From NCBI RefSeq assembly GCF_026212465.1, contig NC_080052.1, positions 30,592,326 through 30,656,325 of the forward strand: a stretch of 64,000 nt of DNA. The letters are read 5' to 3'. The notes below the pieces were generated by a model. It did no database searches and was not told where the DNA came from. It saw nothing but the letters and a program-made list of their open reading frames with translations. Positions within the stretch are counted from its first letter, which is position 1, and each line of letters begins with the position of its first letter. This DNA is from Amaranthus tricolor (lineage: Eukaryota; Streptophyta; Magnoliopsida; Caryophyllales; Amaranthaceae). Position numbers and translations under genes: made by a program. Shown here one piece after another: positions 27,100 to 37,630 of the stretch.

Positions 27100-28490
27100 C
27101 TTTGTTTTCATTAGTCAATTTTTGTGGTTTATAAAAAGACCCATGCTAACTTTTCATCAAGTGTCACATTAAGGACCAGAGAAGGCAGCTTGATGGGTGG
27201 CATTCACTAATTAGTCATTAATTATACATCCGATACCCAACAACCTCGCTTAGGCAGGAGCTACTTGGTGATATTAGGGAAATGCAATGTTGTATTACTC
27301 TTATTTTCTAAGATTGGTGCATGGAATGCATTTCAAAGAACTGTAAGAAGCACAAACAGGTAGAATTATTCTGTGGAGGACACTTCAGCAGGGAGACAAG
27401 AGGATGACACCATCACAAATATCAGGGAGGAAACGCTCCCTAAGTGGCTAGCCTACTAAAATCATTCTTAAAATTCCAACCAAAAAAATCATTCTCAACG
27501 AATAACAAAAGGTATATTGACCTTAGTTGAACATATGAACACAACCTGTGTATGGTTTCTATGTTTGGATGTTTTTTAGGCATAGTGCAAAAATAAGGTT
27601 TTCGTCACAGTTGTAGGAATGGTTACAAAACAGTCTATATTTGCAGTTAACGTGAATGGTTTTGTAGTTGTAATTTCGATCGTAGTATTACTCAAAAAGC
27701 TTTATAATATGGTCGCAATATGATAAAACGCCCATGCGGGAGGTATTCTACACTATCGTGTTTGAGGTTAAAAGATCTCATGATGGGGATGATCTCCAAG
27801 TATAGCGGAGTAAAACTAGAAGTGTGAATATGGACATCTACCAATTCCTTGACAAAATGGAGGTCTCTTCCTTTAATATTACTCCTTATTAATAACAAAA
27901 AAAAAAAGGAACAGAATTTGATGTTTCACCAACTACAAATTATTTCCTACTTTGGAAAACAAAAACATTATTACATTAATCATAACTTGATTCCAATTCA
28001 AATACTTCTCTTCTCAAGAGTTAGCTCCATTTCAATCTTTACCTCTATCTTGATCTCCTCTCGCATACGTTGTCCCACCCAAGTACACTGCGTTCCTAAT
28101 AAAGCAACACTGTTCTCATCGCCCAAACTCAAAAAATCAAAAAAAAAAAAGAAAAAAAAAAGGAATTGAAGTATATAAAAAAGTAGATGATTTGGAAAAT
28201 TTCATTAAATTTTAAAAAAACTCAAAATAGAAAATGATCTTTATCACCCAGAAGAAAACTGTAAGACAAATCATAATCCAGGTCCATTATCCATACATGG
28301 TGACCCCAACAAAAATTAATTCAAGACTTCCAATTCCACTATTAATAGCTACTCATGCACCTAAGCCTAGCATAGGCATGTTACTAAAAGGAAGAATGGT
28401 AACCATATCTTCCAATCATCTCTAAATTTAATTTTTAAACTGTTAACCCTAATTAATAGGAGTAATTTGTAATGAACTTCAAGCCACAGT
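27100..28490 (+). repeat. Duplicated copy of the SRLK-4 upstream region
   Basis: This block aligns piecewise with 36005-37600, the region upstream of SRLK-4. Shared landmarks in order are TTAAGGACCAGAGAA.GCAGCTTGATG, GCACAAACAGG, CTCATGAT.GG, TTGATCTCCT, and ATCATAATCCAGGTCCATTA followed by TGGTGACCCCAA. It lacks the Stowaway-like MITE present at 36114-36338, so it marks the site before insertion. It is followed by a dead exon-1 fragment instead of a gene. Confidence 0.75.
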
Positions 28491-28511
28491 TAAATTCGAA
28501 TTTAACATTTA

Positions 28512-28807
28512 GGGGGTGTTTGGTATGAGAACTTAAAACGTAATAGAAAGGGAAATGATAAAGAGGGGTAAGGGTAAGAGTATGGGTTGTAGTTATACGT
28601 TGTTTAGTATGAAAATCTAAGGGAAACACTTACTTGATCATAAAATGGGAATTTGTTACTTGACATAAATAAGTAGTAACAATATAAAGGTATCCATTAT
28701 TCTCAAGAAAGGAATTGGGTTAACCTAATATCATACCAAACAAAAAATATGAAATAATGGTAATTGAATCCCTTATTTAGTATTAAAAAGTTCATATCAA
28801 ACACCCT
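28512..28807. mobile_element. hAT-type MITE (GGGTGTTTGGTATGA ends)
   Basis: About 296 bp. The left end GGGGTGTTTGGTATGAG is matched by the reverse complement of the right end TCATATCAAACACCCT. The GGTGTTTGGTA terminal motif is common in plant hAT MITEs. It has no coding capacity. A clean 8-bp target duplication is not seen. It sits just before the dead exon-1 fragment. Confidence 0.7.
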
Positions 28808-28814
28808 AGACTTT

Positions 28815-28998
28815 TAGATACTTCCTGTATATGCATTTCTTCTTACATATTTCCATTTTGCTTAAAATTGTGCTATACTATCCCAAAGACCTAGAAGCAA
28901 TAGTATCAAACAATACCCAATTCAAACTAGGATTCTCATTTTCATCCAATATAACTCATGAAAATGGAACACTACTATGAGAAAGTTTTCAGAACCCC
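28815..28998 (+). pseudogene. S-receptor-like kinase exon-1 fragment
   Basis: It matches the start of SRLK-4 exon 1 (37632 to about 38095): the signal-peptide region, the [11 protein letters not shown] region, then a jump to the FSSN.T.ENGT and SFQNP region. The initiator ATG is replaced by TAG, ~24 bp are missing after the signal peptide, and ~258 bp are missing between two AGGATT repeats that stand at 37771 and 38029 in SRLK-4. Nothing of the rest of the gene follows. It is a dead duplicate, associated with the duplicated promoter block upstream. Confidence 0.85.
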
Positions 28999-29534
28999 AA
29001 ATAGGGATCACTTAATAAGCTCTTCCAAATTTCCCCTAAACAAACAAAGGTGATTATATACTAAATTAGGGAAAGACCGCTGAATTTCGAATCAAAAAAA
29101 TAAATGTTTTGCCAAAAACCCCTAAATTAATATGAACTGCTTCTCAGCAGTTCTAATTTAAAAACTGTTGATACCTCAAAGAATCTATCTGCTTTGTCTT
29201 CCCACAAAAACTCAATCCTACTAAAATTTTTAACAGTATTTTAGGAAATGGTTTTATTGGGTCATTACTTTGGGAAAAAGTTTTGTTTTATTCCACTGTG
29301 TAAATAGACAGGCCAATAAAGACCATCACAATAACAATCCACTAATAGAAGTGATAGCTACACGCCTACACCTCAGGGCTCAGACTCAGACCAGGGGAGG
29401 AAAAAAGGAAATTTGCAAATATTGCCTATGATCAATCCTCATTATTTAAACAAACAGCCTTGCATTGAACTTTATTAACAACTTCAAGCAAAACAAAAAG
29501 TTCATCATCCACGTATCGTCAAATTATTAAAAAA
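28999..29534. other. Upstream region of SRLK-3
   Basis: No other gene is seen. It presumably contains the promoter and 5' UTR of SRLK-3. Confidence 0.5.
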
Positions 29535-32500
29535 ATGAATCTTCCAATTTATGCATTTCTTCTTTACATATTTGCATTATCTCTTATAAAATTCTGCTGC
29601 GCAATAGACTTTATAACATCAACCCAATTTCTGACAGACCCAGAAACAATACTTTCTAACAATAGCCGTTTTAGACTAGGATTTTTCGGCTTCCCAAACT
29701 CTACAAACCGTTATGTGGGAATCTGGTATGATCACCCTTCCCTAAAGGAAGTCGTATGGGTAGCTAATAGGAACAATCCCCTCACTGATTCTTCTGGCGT
29801 GCTTAAATTATCAGCAGATGGAAACCTCCAAGTTATTAGTGCAAGAAATGAAATACTTTGGTCCTCAAATGTCACTAAGCCTGGCACAAATTTCTTAGTG
29901 GCTCAACTTCTAGATTATGGTAACCTCGTTATTAAAGGGTTCTCATCCAATGTAACTCATGGAAATGGAACAGTCATATGGCAAAGTTTTTACGACCCTA
30001 CAGACTCTATTTTACCGGAAATGGGCTTCAGGTTTGCCCAATATTCTGGTGTGCGGAAGGTACAAGCTTGGAAAAGCCCCTCAGACCCATCAAAAGGAAG
30101 ATTCTCAATAGGAGCAATTGATTCTTTAGGCCTCTTCCAAATAACCATCAATGATGGAGATCAAACATACTGGCGAAGCGGCCCATGGAATGGTAACATT
30201 TTCATAGGGACTAGGTACCATAATGGTGGATATGGTAATGTTGTGGTCAATATAGGATCATTCACACAAGAAGAAGTTGGAGGGATGCTTTCCTTAACAT
30301 ATGCTGTTGCAAATCAGACTTTGCTACCGCATTATGTCTTGACCTATCAAGGAATATTAACTCAAAGATGGTGGGATGACAGCAATAAAACCTGGGAAGT
30401 TGCCGCACATATCCCAGAATATGAATGTGATACTTTCAGGAAGTGTGGGGAATTCGGGAATTGCAATCCGCATACTAAACCTATCTGCAGTTGCTTAAGA
30501 GGATTTGAACCAATGAACAAGGAGGAATGGAGCCATGGAAATTGGACAAGTGGGTGTAAAAGGCGAAAGCCGTTAGAATGTAATAAAGCTGGCGGAGGAC
30601 AAGATGGCTTTCTGAAATTACAGATGATGAAAGTGCCAGAAAACGCTAAGTTGATGAAGGGTTTCAATGTAGATCAGTGCAGAAGTGCATGCTTAACAAA
30701 TTGCTCATGTTTGGCTTACACATTTGATACTCAAATCACATGTATGATATGGATCGGAAATTTGATCGACGTAGTAGACCTTTCCCCTGGAGGAGTTGAT
30801 CTCTACATCCGCCTTGCACAATCAGAGCTAGGTAAGTTAAGAAGTTCTTGATATACTCTACGTATTACTTGTACTTTCTCTCATGAAAAGTCATCCTTAA
30901 TTACCTATGCTAATGATTTGGAACTTTGATGAATAAGAGATGTCAACCTATTTCTAAATGTGTAAGAACATATAAGATCAAATGATACTTTATACTCAGA
31001 GATGGATTTTTTCTGATTTTTGGCAGATGAAAGTAAAACAAACAAGACAATCATCGTGGTGAGTGTGATTTTAACAACCACAGCAGTTGCAGCCATCTTA
31101 TGCTTCCTATGGTGGTTCCTATGCAAGAGATCCAGATCAAAGCGTGAAGTGCCACCTCAAACACGCTTGAAATTCGCAAAGAAAAAGGCAGCACCAGACA
31201 CGTTTGTGTTCAGAGACAACAGCAAAGTCAAAATTGATGACATGCAAAAAGTGAAATTTGAAAAGCTGGTCGAAGCAACAGATAACTTCCATGAAAGTAA
31301 TTTGCTAGGAACTGGAGGATTTGGTCAAGTTTACAAAGTAAGATTATTTTCATAGCTAATATTAGCCCTCCATTGATACGGTACTAATCTCAATGGTGAG
31401 GTTCTGCAAATGCAGGGAAAATTGGAAGATGGACAAGAAATTGCAGTTAAACGACTATCAACAGCATCTAGACAAGGCACAGAAGAGTTTATGAATGAAG
31501 TCGAACTAATTTCAAAACTTCAACACCGAAATCTAGTCAAACTCCTAGGATGTTGTATAGAAGGAGAAGAGAGGATGCTGATATACGAGTACTTGCCAAA
31601 CAAAAGCTTGGATGCCTTTCTTTTGGGTTGGTATATCAAAATATTCTAAGCAATTCTACAACACATTCACATTGCTTGATGAAAATAATTTTAAATACTG
31701 ATTTTCAATCCAGAAAAGAAGATTTTGTTTAAAATACAAGTCTATAACCACATTAATTAGTAATTTTTACTCCGTGTATGTTCTCTTTCATTAGTTTCCG
31801 TTTCACATATCCAGGGAAGCATCAGTATTTAGACTGGAAAATACGCTTCAATATTATAGAAGGCATATGTCGAGGCCTACTTTATCTTCACAGAGATTCC
31901 AGATTTAAAATTATCCACAGAGACCTCAAACTAAGCAATATTTTGCTGGATAAAGACCTCAATCCAAAAATCTCAGACTTTGGAATGGCTAGAATTTTTG
32001 AAAGCAACCAGGATAAAGTTTGTACTCAGAGGGTTGTTGGAACATAGTAAGTAACCTGCGCTTCACTATTAAGTTATATTTAGTGATATAAAAAGATGAA
32101 CTTTGCTCATGTAAACATATTGTTTTAAATCAATACAGTGGTTACATGGCTCCAGAGTACGCAATGAAAGGTCACTTCTCTGAAAAATCAGACATTTTCA
32201 GCTTTGGGGTGTTATTGATTGAGATATTAAGCGGAGAAAGGAACAATAAGTTTTCGCATGAGAGTTCCTTGAGTCTTTTAGGATATGTAAGTTAATCCTA
32301 GATATTGTTCAAAGTTAAATTAAATCAACTTCTAAGTATTTAAGTGACAAATGATTACAGGCCTGGAAATTGTGGAACGAGGATAATATCATTTCATTAA
32401 TCGATCCAATGATTTCTGGTATGAGCTTCCAAAGTGAGATTGTGAGGTGCCTTCGTGTGGCACTATTGTGTGTGCAAGAAAATCCCAAAGACAGGCCAAA

Positions 32501-32669
32501 CACTGCAATGCTTGTCTCCATGCTTGTTGGAGATACTATAGATCTTCCCAGTCCTAAAGCACCCGGCTTCACGACACACCAGATATCTGCTGATAGTGGC
32601 TCCCCTCGAAACAAAGAAGGCTCTTCCTCCTTGAATAATGTTACTATTACAACTATGACTGCCCGTTAA
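29535..32669 (+). CDS. SRLK-3: G-type lectin S-receptor-like serine/threonine kinase (SD1 type)
   Basis: Predicted membrane receptor kinase of 835 aa. Exons: 29535-30831, 31027-31337, 31416-31626, 31815-32046, 32139-32286, 32361-32669 (TAA). It has a signal peptide ([22 protein letters not shown]), B-lectin, S-locus glycoprotein (YWRSGPWNG), EGF-like and PAN domains, a membrane span in exon 2 ([12 protein letters not shown]), and a kinase with GTGGFG, Lys548, HRDLKLSN with Asp643 and DFG with Asp661. Exon 4 is the weak point. Where SRLK-1, -2 and -5 have CAG before ATCCA, this copy has CAT, so the acceptor must be the AG of ATCCAG six bases on. That keeps the frame but drops Asp-Pro after [12 protein letters not shown] replaces AMEGHFSEK. 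Confidence 0.87.
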
Positions 32670-33389
32670 TATCTCCCTTTCTAACATGTTACTGTGTTTC
32701 AGTCAAGCAGTCACCAATATTTGATACATAAACATTATTACATTTATTGATTAGTTCTCTAAAATAGTTTTGATGGAATTTGTGAAATAGAAAACAAAAG
32801 CATTAGCTGAGGATGAAGAGTTCAAGACGAAGGTTGAGTCAGTTTTGACTGTCATTTCAGTGTCGGTACTCTGTAGTTGGTACACAAAAATAGGGAATAC
32901 TTCAAAACAATACTCCCAGGTCCCAGCTTTTAACAAACCAAGAAGATGTGATGCCGCATTAATGGACTTGACTCAAGAAGATTGTGTGGCATAAAGAAAA
33001 GGGCATCCTGTAATGGTATGCAGGAGTATGTCACAGACCAAGAAGATAACAGCACTGTTTTGGGTGCTGAGCATAAAGAATACACTATACAGAATTGACC
33101 AATTCAATCAGACTTGCATCAACCTTTTACTTTTTGTTTCTTGATAAGGGAGCAATAGCTTGAAATCACCTTTTACTTTTTGATTTCTAGATAAGGGAGC
33201 AATAGTATGAAATCACTTGTGATTTCCTGATTTATTCACGAAACCTGCATGTGAAATGTGAATATTTATGTGATTCTATATGTAAAATCACTACTCCCTT
33301 TTAAGTCTACATGCTCCTTATGTATCTCTCTCTCCCTTCACATTCTTCCTCAATCACAATAATATTTCCTTTATTGGAATACCTTCATT
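32670..33389. other. Downstream region of SRLK-3
   Basis: 3' UTR and spacer. A short imperfect direct repeat stands near 33120-33215 (CACCTTTTACTTTTTG and TCTTGATAAGGGAGCAATAG-like units). Nothing else is recognised. Confidence 0.45.
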
Positions 33390-33394
33390 GTATC

Positions 33395-34154
33395 TGTTGA
33401 GTCAAGCCTCAAATCTCACCATAATGGAGGTGAGTTAGATCACCTAGTAGCATACTCATTGGCTTGCACATTGGAGGGTGATAGTGTGTGTGCAAAGGGG
33501 TATGGAAACTTATATTTTGGATCACTTGATGAAGTGATCAAAGTGGGAGACTTTATGTGCCTTGATGAAGGCAAGGGAGTGCTCATGGAAGGTTTTGAAG
33601 GTGGCTTGAGTGGTCGAGCAGGTAGGGCTTGATCGAGCCACAAGAAAGAAGTTGACCAGTGACCTCAGAACAGGCGCTCGACCGGTCGAGCCAAACCTGC
33701 TCGGGTCGAGCAACGTGCAGTAGCCCACAGTACGCGATTCTGTTTTGGCTCGGTTTTATTTGGGTTTTTAAAACTTTTGTCCTAGGTTATCCTAATATGT
33801 CTTAGCACGGGATCTTAGGAGTGTGTTAGGGTTAAGGTGAGAGACTAATACAAGTGAGGCAACTAGGGTTTACACCATTAGAGTTCCTCCATCTTTGTAT
33901 TAGGTTGTTTGTGACAGACCACCATTAAAGGTGAGGTCTTTGCTTTGTGAGTGTGTTCTCAAAGCTTGTGTGAGACTTCTTGTTGATGTATGTTGCTATA
34001 TTAATGATAGTAAGCATTGTTTGAGGGGATGTATCCTTAGATACCTCATATATTGTGTGTTTTGCTTCTTTTATTGTTGTGCTATGTTTTTGTGGTTTAC
34101 TTTGCATTAGTTTGTTTATTGTTTCTTCACCAAAGTAATAGCCCATTCACAACA
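33395..34154 (+). mobile_element. Solo LTR with GCTCGACC palindrome (family B)
   Basis: A 760-bp LTR starting TGTTGAGTCAAG and ending TTCACAACA (TGTTG..CAACA inverted ends). It is flanked by a perfect 5-bp duplication GTATC (33390-33394 and 34155-34159). The 16-bp palindrome GCTCGACCGGTCGAGC is at 33676-33691, with further GGTCGAGC/GATCGAGCC copies at 33610-33640 and GCTCGGGTCGAGC just after. It is the same family as 46776-47568. No internal region remains. Confidence 0.95.
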
Positions 34155-34159
34155 GTATC

Positions 34160-36004
34160 GTAATTGAGCTAGTAGCTTCAGTTATCCTTAAACACATAAT
34201 ACAAAATACTAACCTAGGAAGAGGATGTTCCCACTGCCCATATAGGTGAACCTCGTTAAATCATGGTGTTCATGTTTACTGCTTAATCTGCAATTTCCAG
34301 CTTATCACTTGCATATATGTCTACTTTATAAGTACACCTTCAAAACCATTACATTCAACACAATTTTGTCCTTGCTCCTAGTTTGTATTACTTTGTTAGA
34401 TTTATAACACAATTGAATTCCAAATATTTAGGATATACTAGAGGAAGAAAGAGGGATAACGGGAGTCAATGGATCAGGTCTTGGAACCAAAAGTCCCCTC
34501 TAAACCAAAGAAAACGAAATAGGAACTGATGATGGAGCTCCAAAAGCTGAGCGTAAAACTTAGCAAGTAACATGGAAGTCCAACCAAAATATAAGTTTGA
34601 TTTTTGGAGATCAAATACGTTATATACTTCATCACACTGCTTATATCACATTGGAATTGGGACTTCAAGAAATATTATATTCCTTTGTCCCCTTGATTGC
34701 TTCTCAGGGAATGGCGCAAAGATTAAGAGAATTGGAAAAATGGGTATTTTAGTGAAGTATCGTATTTGGCGTCATGTCTATTAGTGGGTTAATTATAGTT
34801 TACAATATTTGAAAGTGAAATAAACTATCGGTTTTAGTGGGATATTATACGTGGGTCAAATCTAAAAATAGTAACGACAAACTCATCGGGACCGACTAAA
34901 TTAATTAGTACATGGTGTAAAATAAGAGAAACGAGGGAGTACACTCTTATATGCTATTCATTATTAATATTACATTTAAAATGCTCGTGTAAATTTAAAG
35001 GTTATAGCTGACTTGGTTCACTAAATAACTAGTATTTAATTAAGCAATTTAATTATGTTAAAATGGTAAGAGAAGGATATGTAATACGCTCATTTTCTTC
35101 CTTAAAAATTAATCTTGATGTTTGAGTGTGCCACTCATTTCAAAGGTAATGGTGTGATTACTTAAGAAAAAATAGTACTTTATTATATAAAATTTGATTC
35201 ACTTAAATTCATATATTTGCACGTAATAATAAAATATAATTTATCTCCATACTCTTGCGGATCTTTAAGACCCTATCATTCAATTTATTTTTATTGGGGC
35301 CTCATATTAGATTCCATATTACACCATCAAGATCCCGTAAAGAAACTTGTCTAATGAGTAAAGGGTATTAATGCACATCAAATTTCATAATGAAAATAAC
35401 GTGCCAAGTGCCAACAGTTGAACTGTTCAGCCATTTATTTTGATATTGGAAGGACAGAGACCTCCTCCAAGCTTCGTTTACTGATGGGGCCTGGCCTACT
35501 ATTATCAGTTGCCATTGCAACTTGTAAAGGTGTTCAAAAATTAAAACAGACCCGAGGATTTAATATTTACTCGATTTTATAATCTTATTAGACTTTGGCC
35601 CGATTTTCAAAGGAATTTTACATTATGTAAAAATTAATGTAGATATAAATCTGATTTTAAACCGGCCCAAAACACTGAATTCAAAATTGACCCAATGATC
35701 CAGATGAACATCACTAGTAACTTCATATGGCTATGATCACTTGTTTTAAAGATGCTTACTACATAGATTATAGACCATATCAAAACCAAAGGAAACTGTA
35801 GGCGAGAAAGAACACAATCTAAAGGGACTTGAGATTTAAGAAGAAAAAAAAAATTTTAAGTGAAATGTAATAAATTCAATTTTTATGTTATTATCACTAA
35901 TTTTGCAATATTTGGGAATTCAATGTGTAGGTGAAAATTAATGTTAAATATATTTCGAGATGAAAATATAAAAAATTAGTAGAAAGGGTAGACCTTTAAT
36001 TAAC
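34160..36004. other. AT-rich spacer
   Basis: No gene is recognised. A GAGGGAGTA end near 34933-34941 may be one side of an old Stowaway-like MITE whose other side I could not place. Confidence 0.4.
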
Positions 36005-37630
36005 TTTTTTTGATTACTCATTTAATAATTTTCGTGGATGATAAAAAGACCAATATCACTTTTCATCAAATGTCAAACTAAGGACCAGAGAATGCAGCTT
36101 GATGAGTGGCATTTACTCCATCCATCCCTATGAGTTTAACATACTATAATACAGATATGTGGGTAGATGAAAAAAGAGAATGAGGTTTAAAGAAGAATGT
36201 GATACCATAGCCTAAAATAAAAATGATTCAAAATAAAGGGAACAGATTAAATCATAAATTATAAAATAACAATAGTTCAAAATCAAGGGAATGGATCAAC
36301 CCATAAATTATGTCAAACTTATGAAAACAAAAAGAGTAATATTTAGCCATTTACTGTACATCTGAATCCGTACAAGTACAACTTTACTTAAGCAGGAATT
36401 GCTTAAGTGATAATGGGATGATGAAATGTAGTTGTGTTAGAATTATTTTGTTAGATTTTTGTTGAATCCCTTCACATTTCATAATGGATGGTGCATGAAA
36501 AGCTAAAAAACTATGTCCGGCACAAACAGGGTGGATGACTTTTTATCAGGGTATAGGATCAGACACTACAGCAGGAAGGCAAGGGGATAACAACTTCATA
36601 TCAGAACGGAATCCGACTCTTCAGAAGTTGTTAATCTCAAATGTGATATTGGAAACATATAGTTTCAGTCACGGTCACAAAACGACTTTTGTGGTTAATA
36701 CGGATGATTTTGTAGTTTCTCGGCCAATATCTTTGTCATAATAAGCTCAAAAAAAAAAATTTACCCTACCGTCGTGATACGGTGTAGCGGGCAAAATTTT
36801 GCAATATCACATTTGAGGTTAAAGGAGCTCATGATTGGCATGTTTTCCTGAGTACTGGTGCCTAAAAATGAAAGTGTTGAGTTGGACATCTAATTGCTTA
36901 AAAAATAGAGGTACCTTTCTTCAGTAATAATCCTTTAATACAAGTGTTCTCCATCTTGGGTGATCAGGTAAGATAAAAGACCCCATAGGAATGCAGCTTT
37001 GCATATATCAAATTCAAAGTTTCACCAATTACAAAATGTTTCCTATTTTGGAAAAGAATAGCCATTATTACTATAATCTCAACTTGATTCCAATCCAAAT
37101 ACTAAGAGTTTGCTCCATTGCTTATTATAGTAGGTTATCGCTAATGTTTTCTCGATCTTGATCTCCTACCACACATTTTGTCCCTCCAAAATACAATCTA
37201 TTCTTAACAGAGCAAATAAGCAATTTTGTCTTCATCAGACAAAAACTCATAGGAACAAAAGAGTGATTAAATACTATCTATAAGAAAGGTAAATACTCAA
37301 GGAAAAAAATATTTTTAAAAAAACGAAAAATAAAAAAATGATCATATCAACCATTAAAAACCCTCAAGACAAGTCATAATCCAGGTCCATTATCCATAAA
37401 TGGTGACCCCAATAAAAATCAAATCAACAGTTTCCAATTTCAACCATTAATAGCTATTGGTGCACCTAAGACCAGTAGAGGCGTGGAGCAAAAAGAAAGA
37501 TTAGCTACCATATCTTCCAAATTCCAATCATATCTAATTTTAATATTTAAAGAGTTAACCATGAATACTTCACGCCAAATTTCTGATTCAAATATGACTC
37601 CAAAAAAATTCATTTTTAAATTTTGACATA
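36005..37630 (+). promoter_or_regulatory. Upstream region of SRLK-4, duplicated at 27100-28490
   Basis: This non-coding region is kept in two copies in the cluster, which is why I mark it as probable promoter and 5' UTR sequence. The conserved pieces closest to the gene are the ATCATAATCCAGGTCCATTA block (37375-37394) and the GTTAACC block near 37555. No individual factor-binding site is claimed. Confidence 0.4.
36114..36338. mobile_element. Stowaway-like MITE
   Basis: About 225 bp. Left end TACTCCATCCATCCCTATGA, right end reverse complement TACTCTTTTTGTTTTCAT. The two ends share the TACTC.. start and an inner AAGTTT/GAGTTT. The paralogous block at 27100-28490 lacks this piece at the equivalent position (GGCATTCACTAATTAG near 27200), which is an empty site and supports a real insertion at TA. 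Confidence 0.6.
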
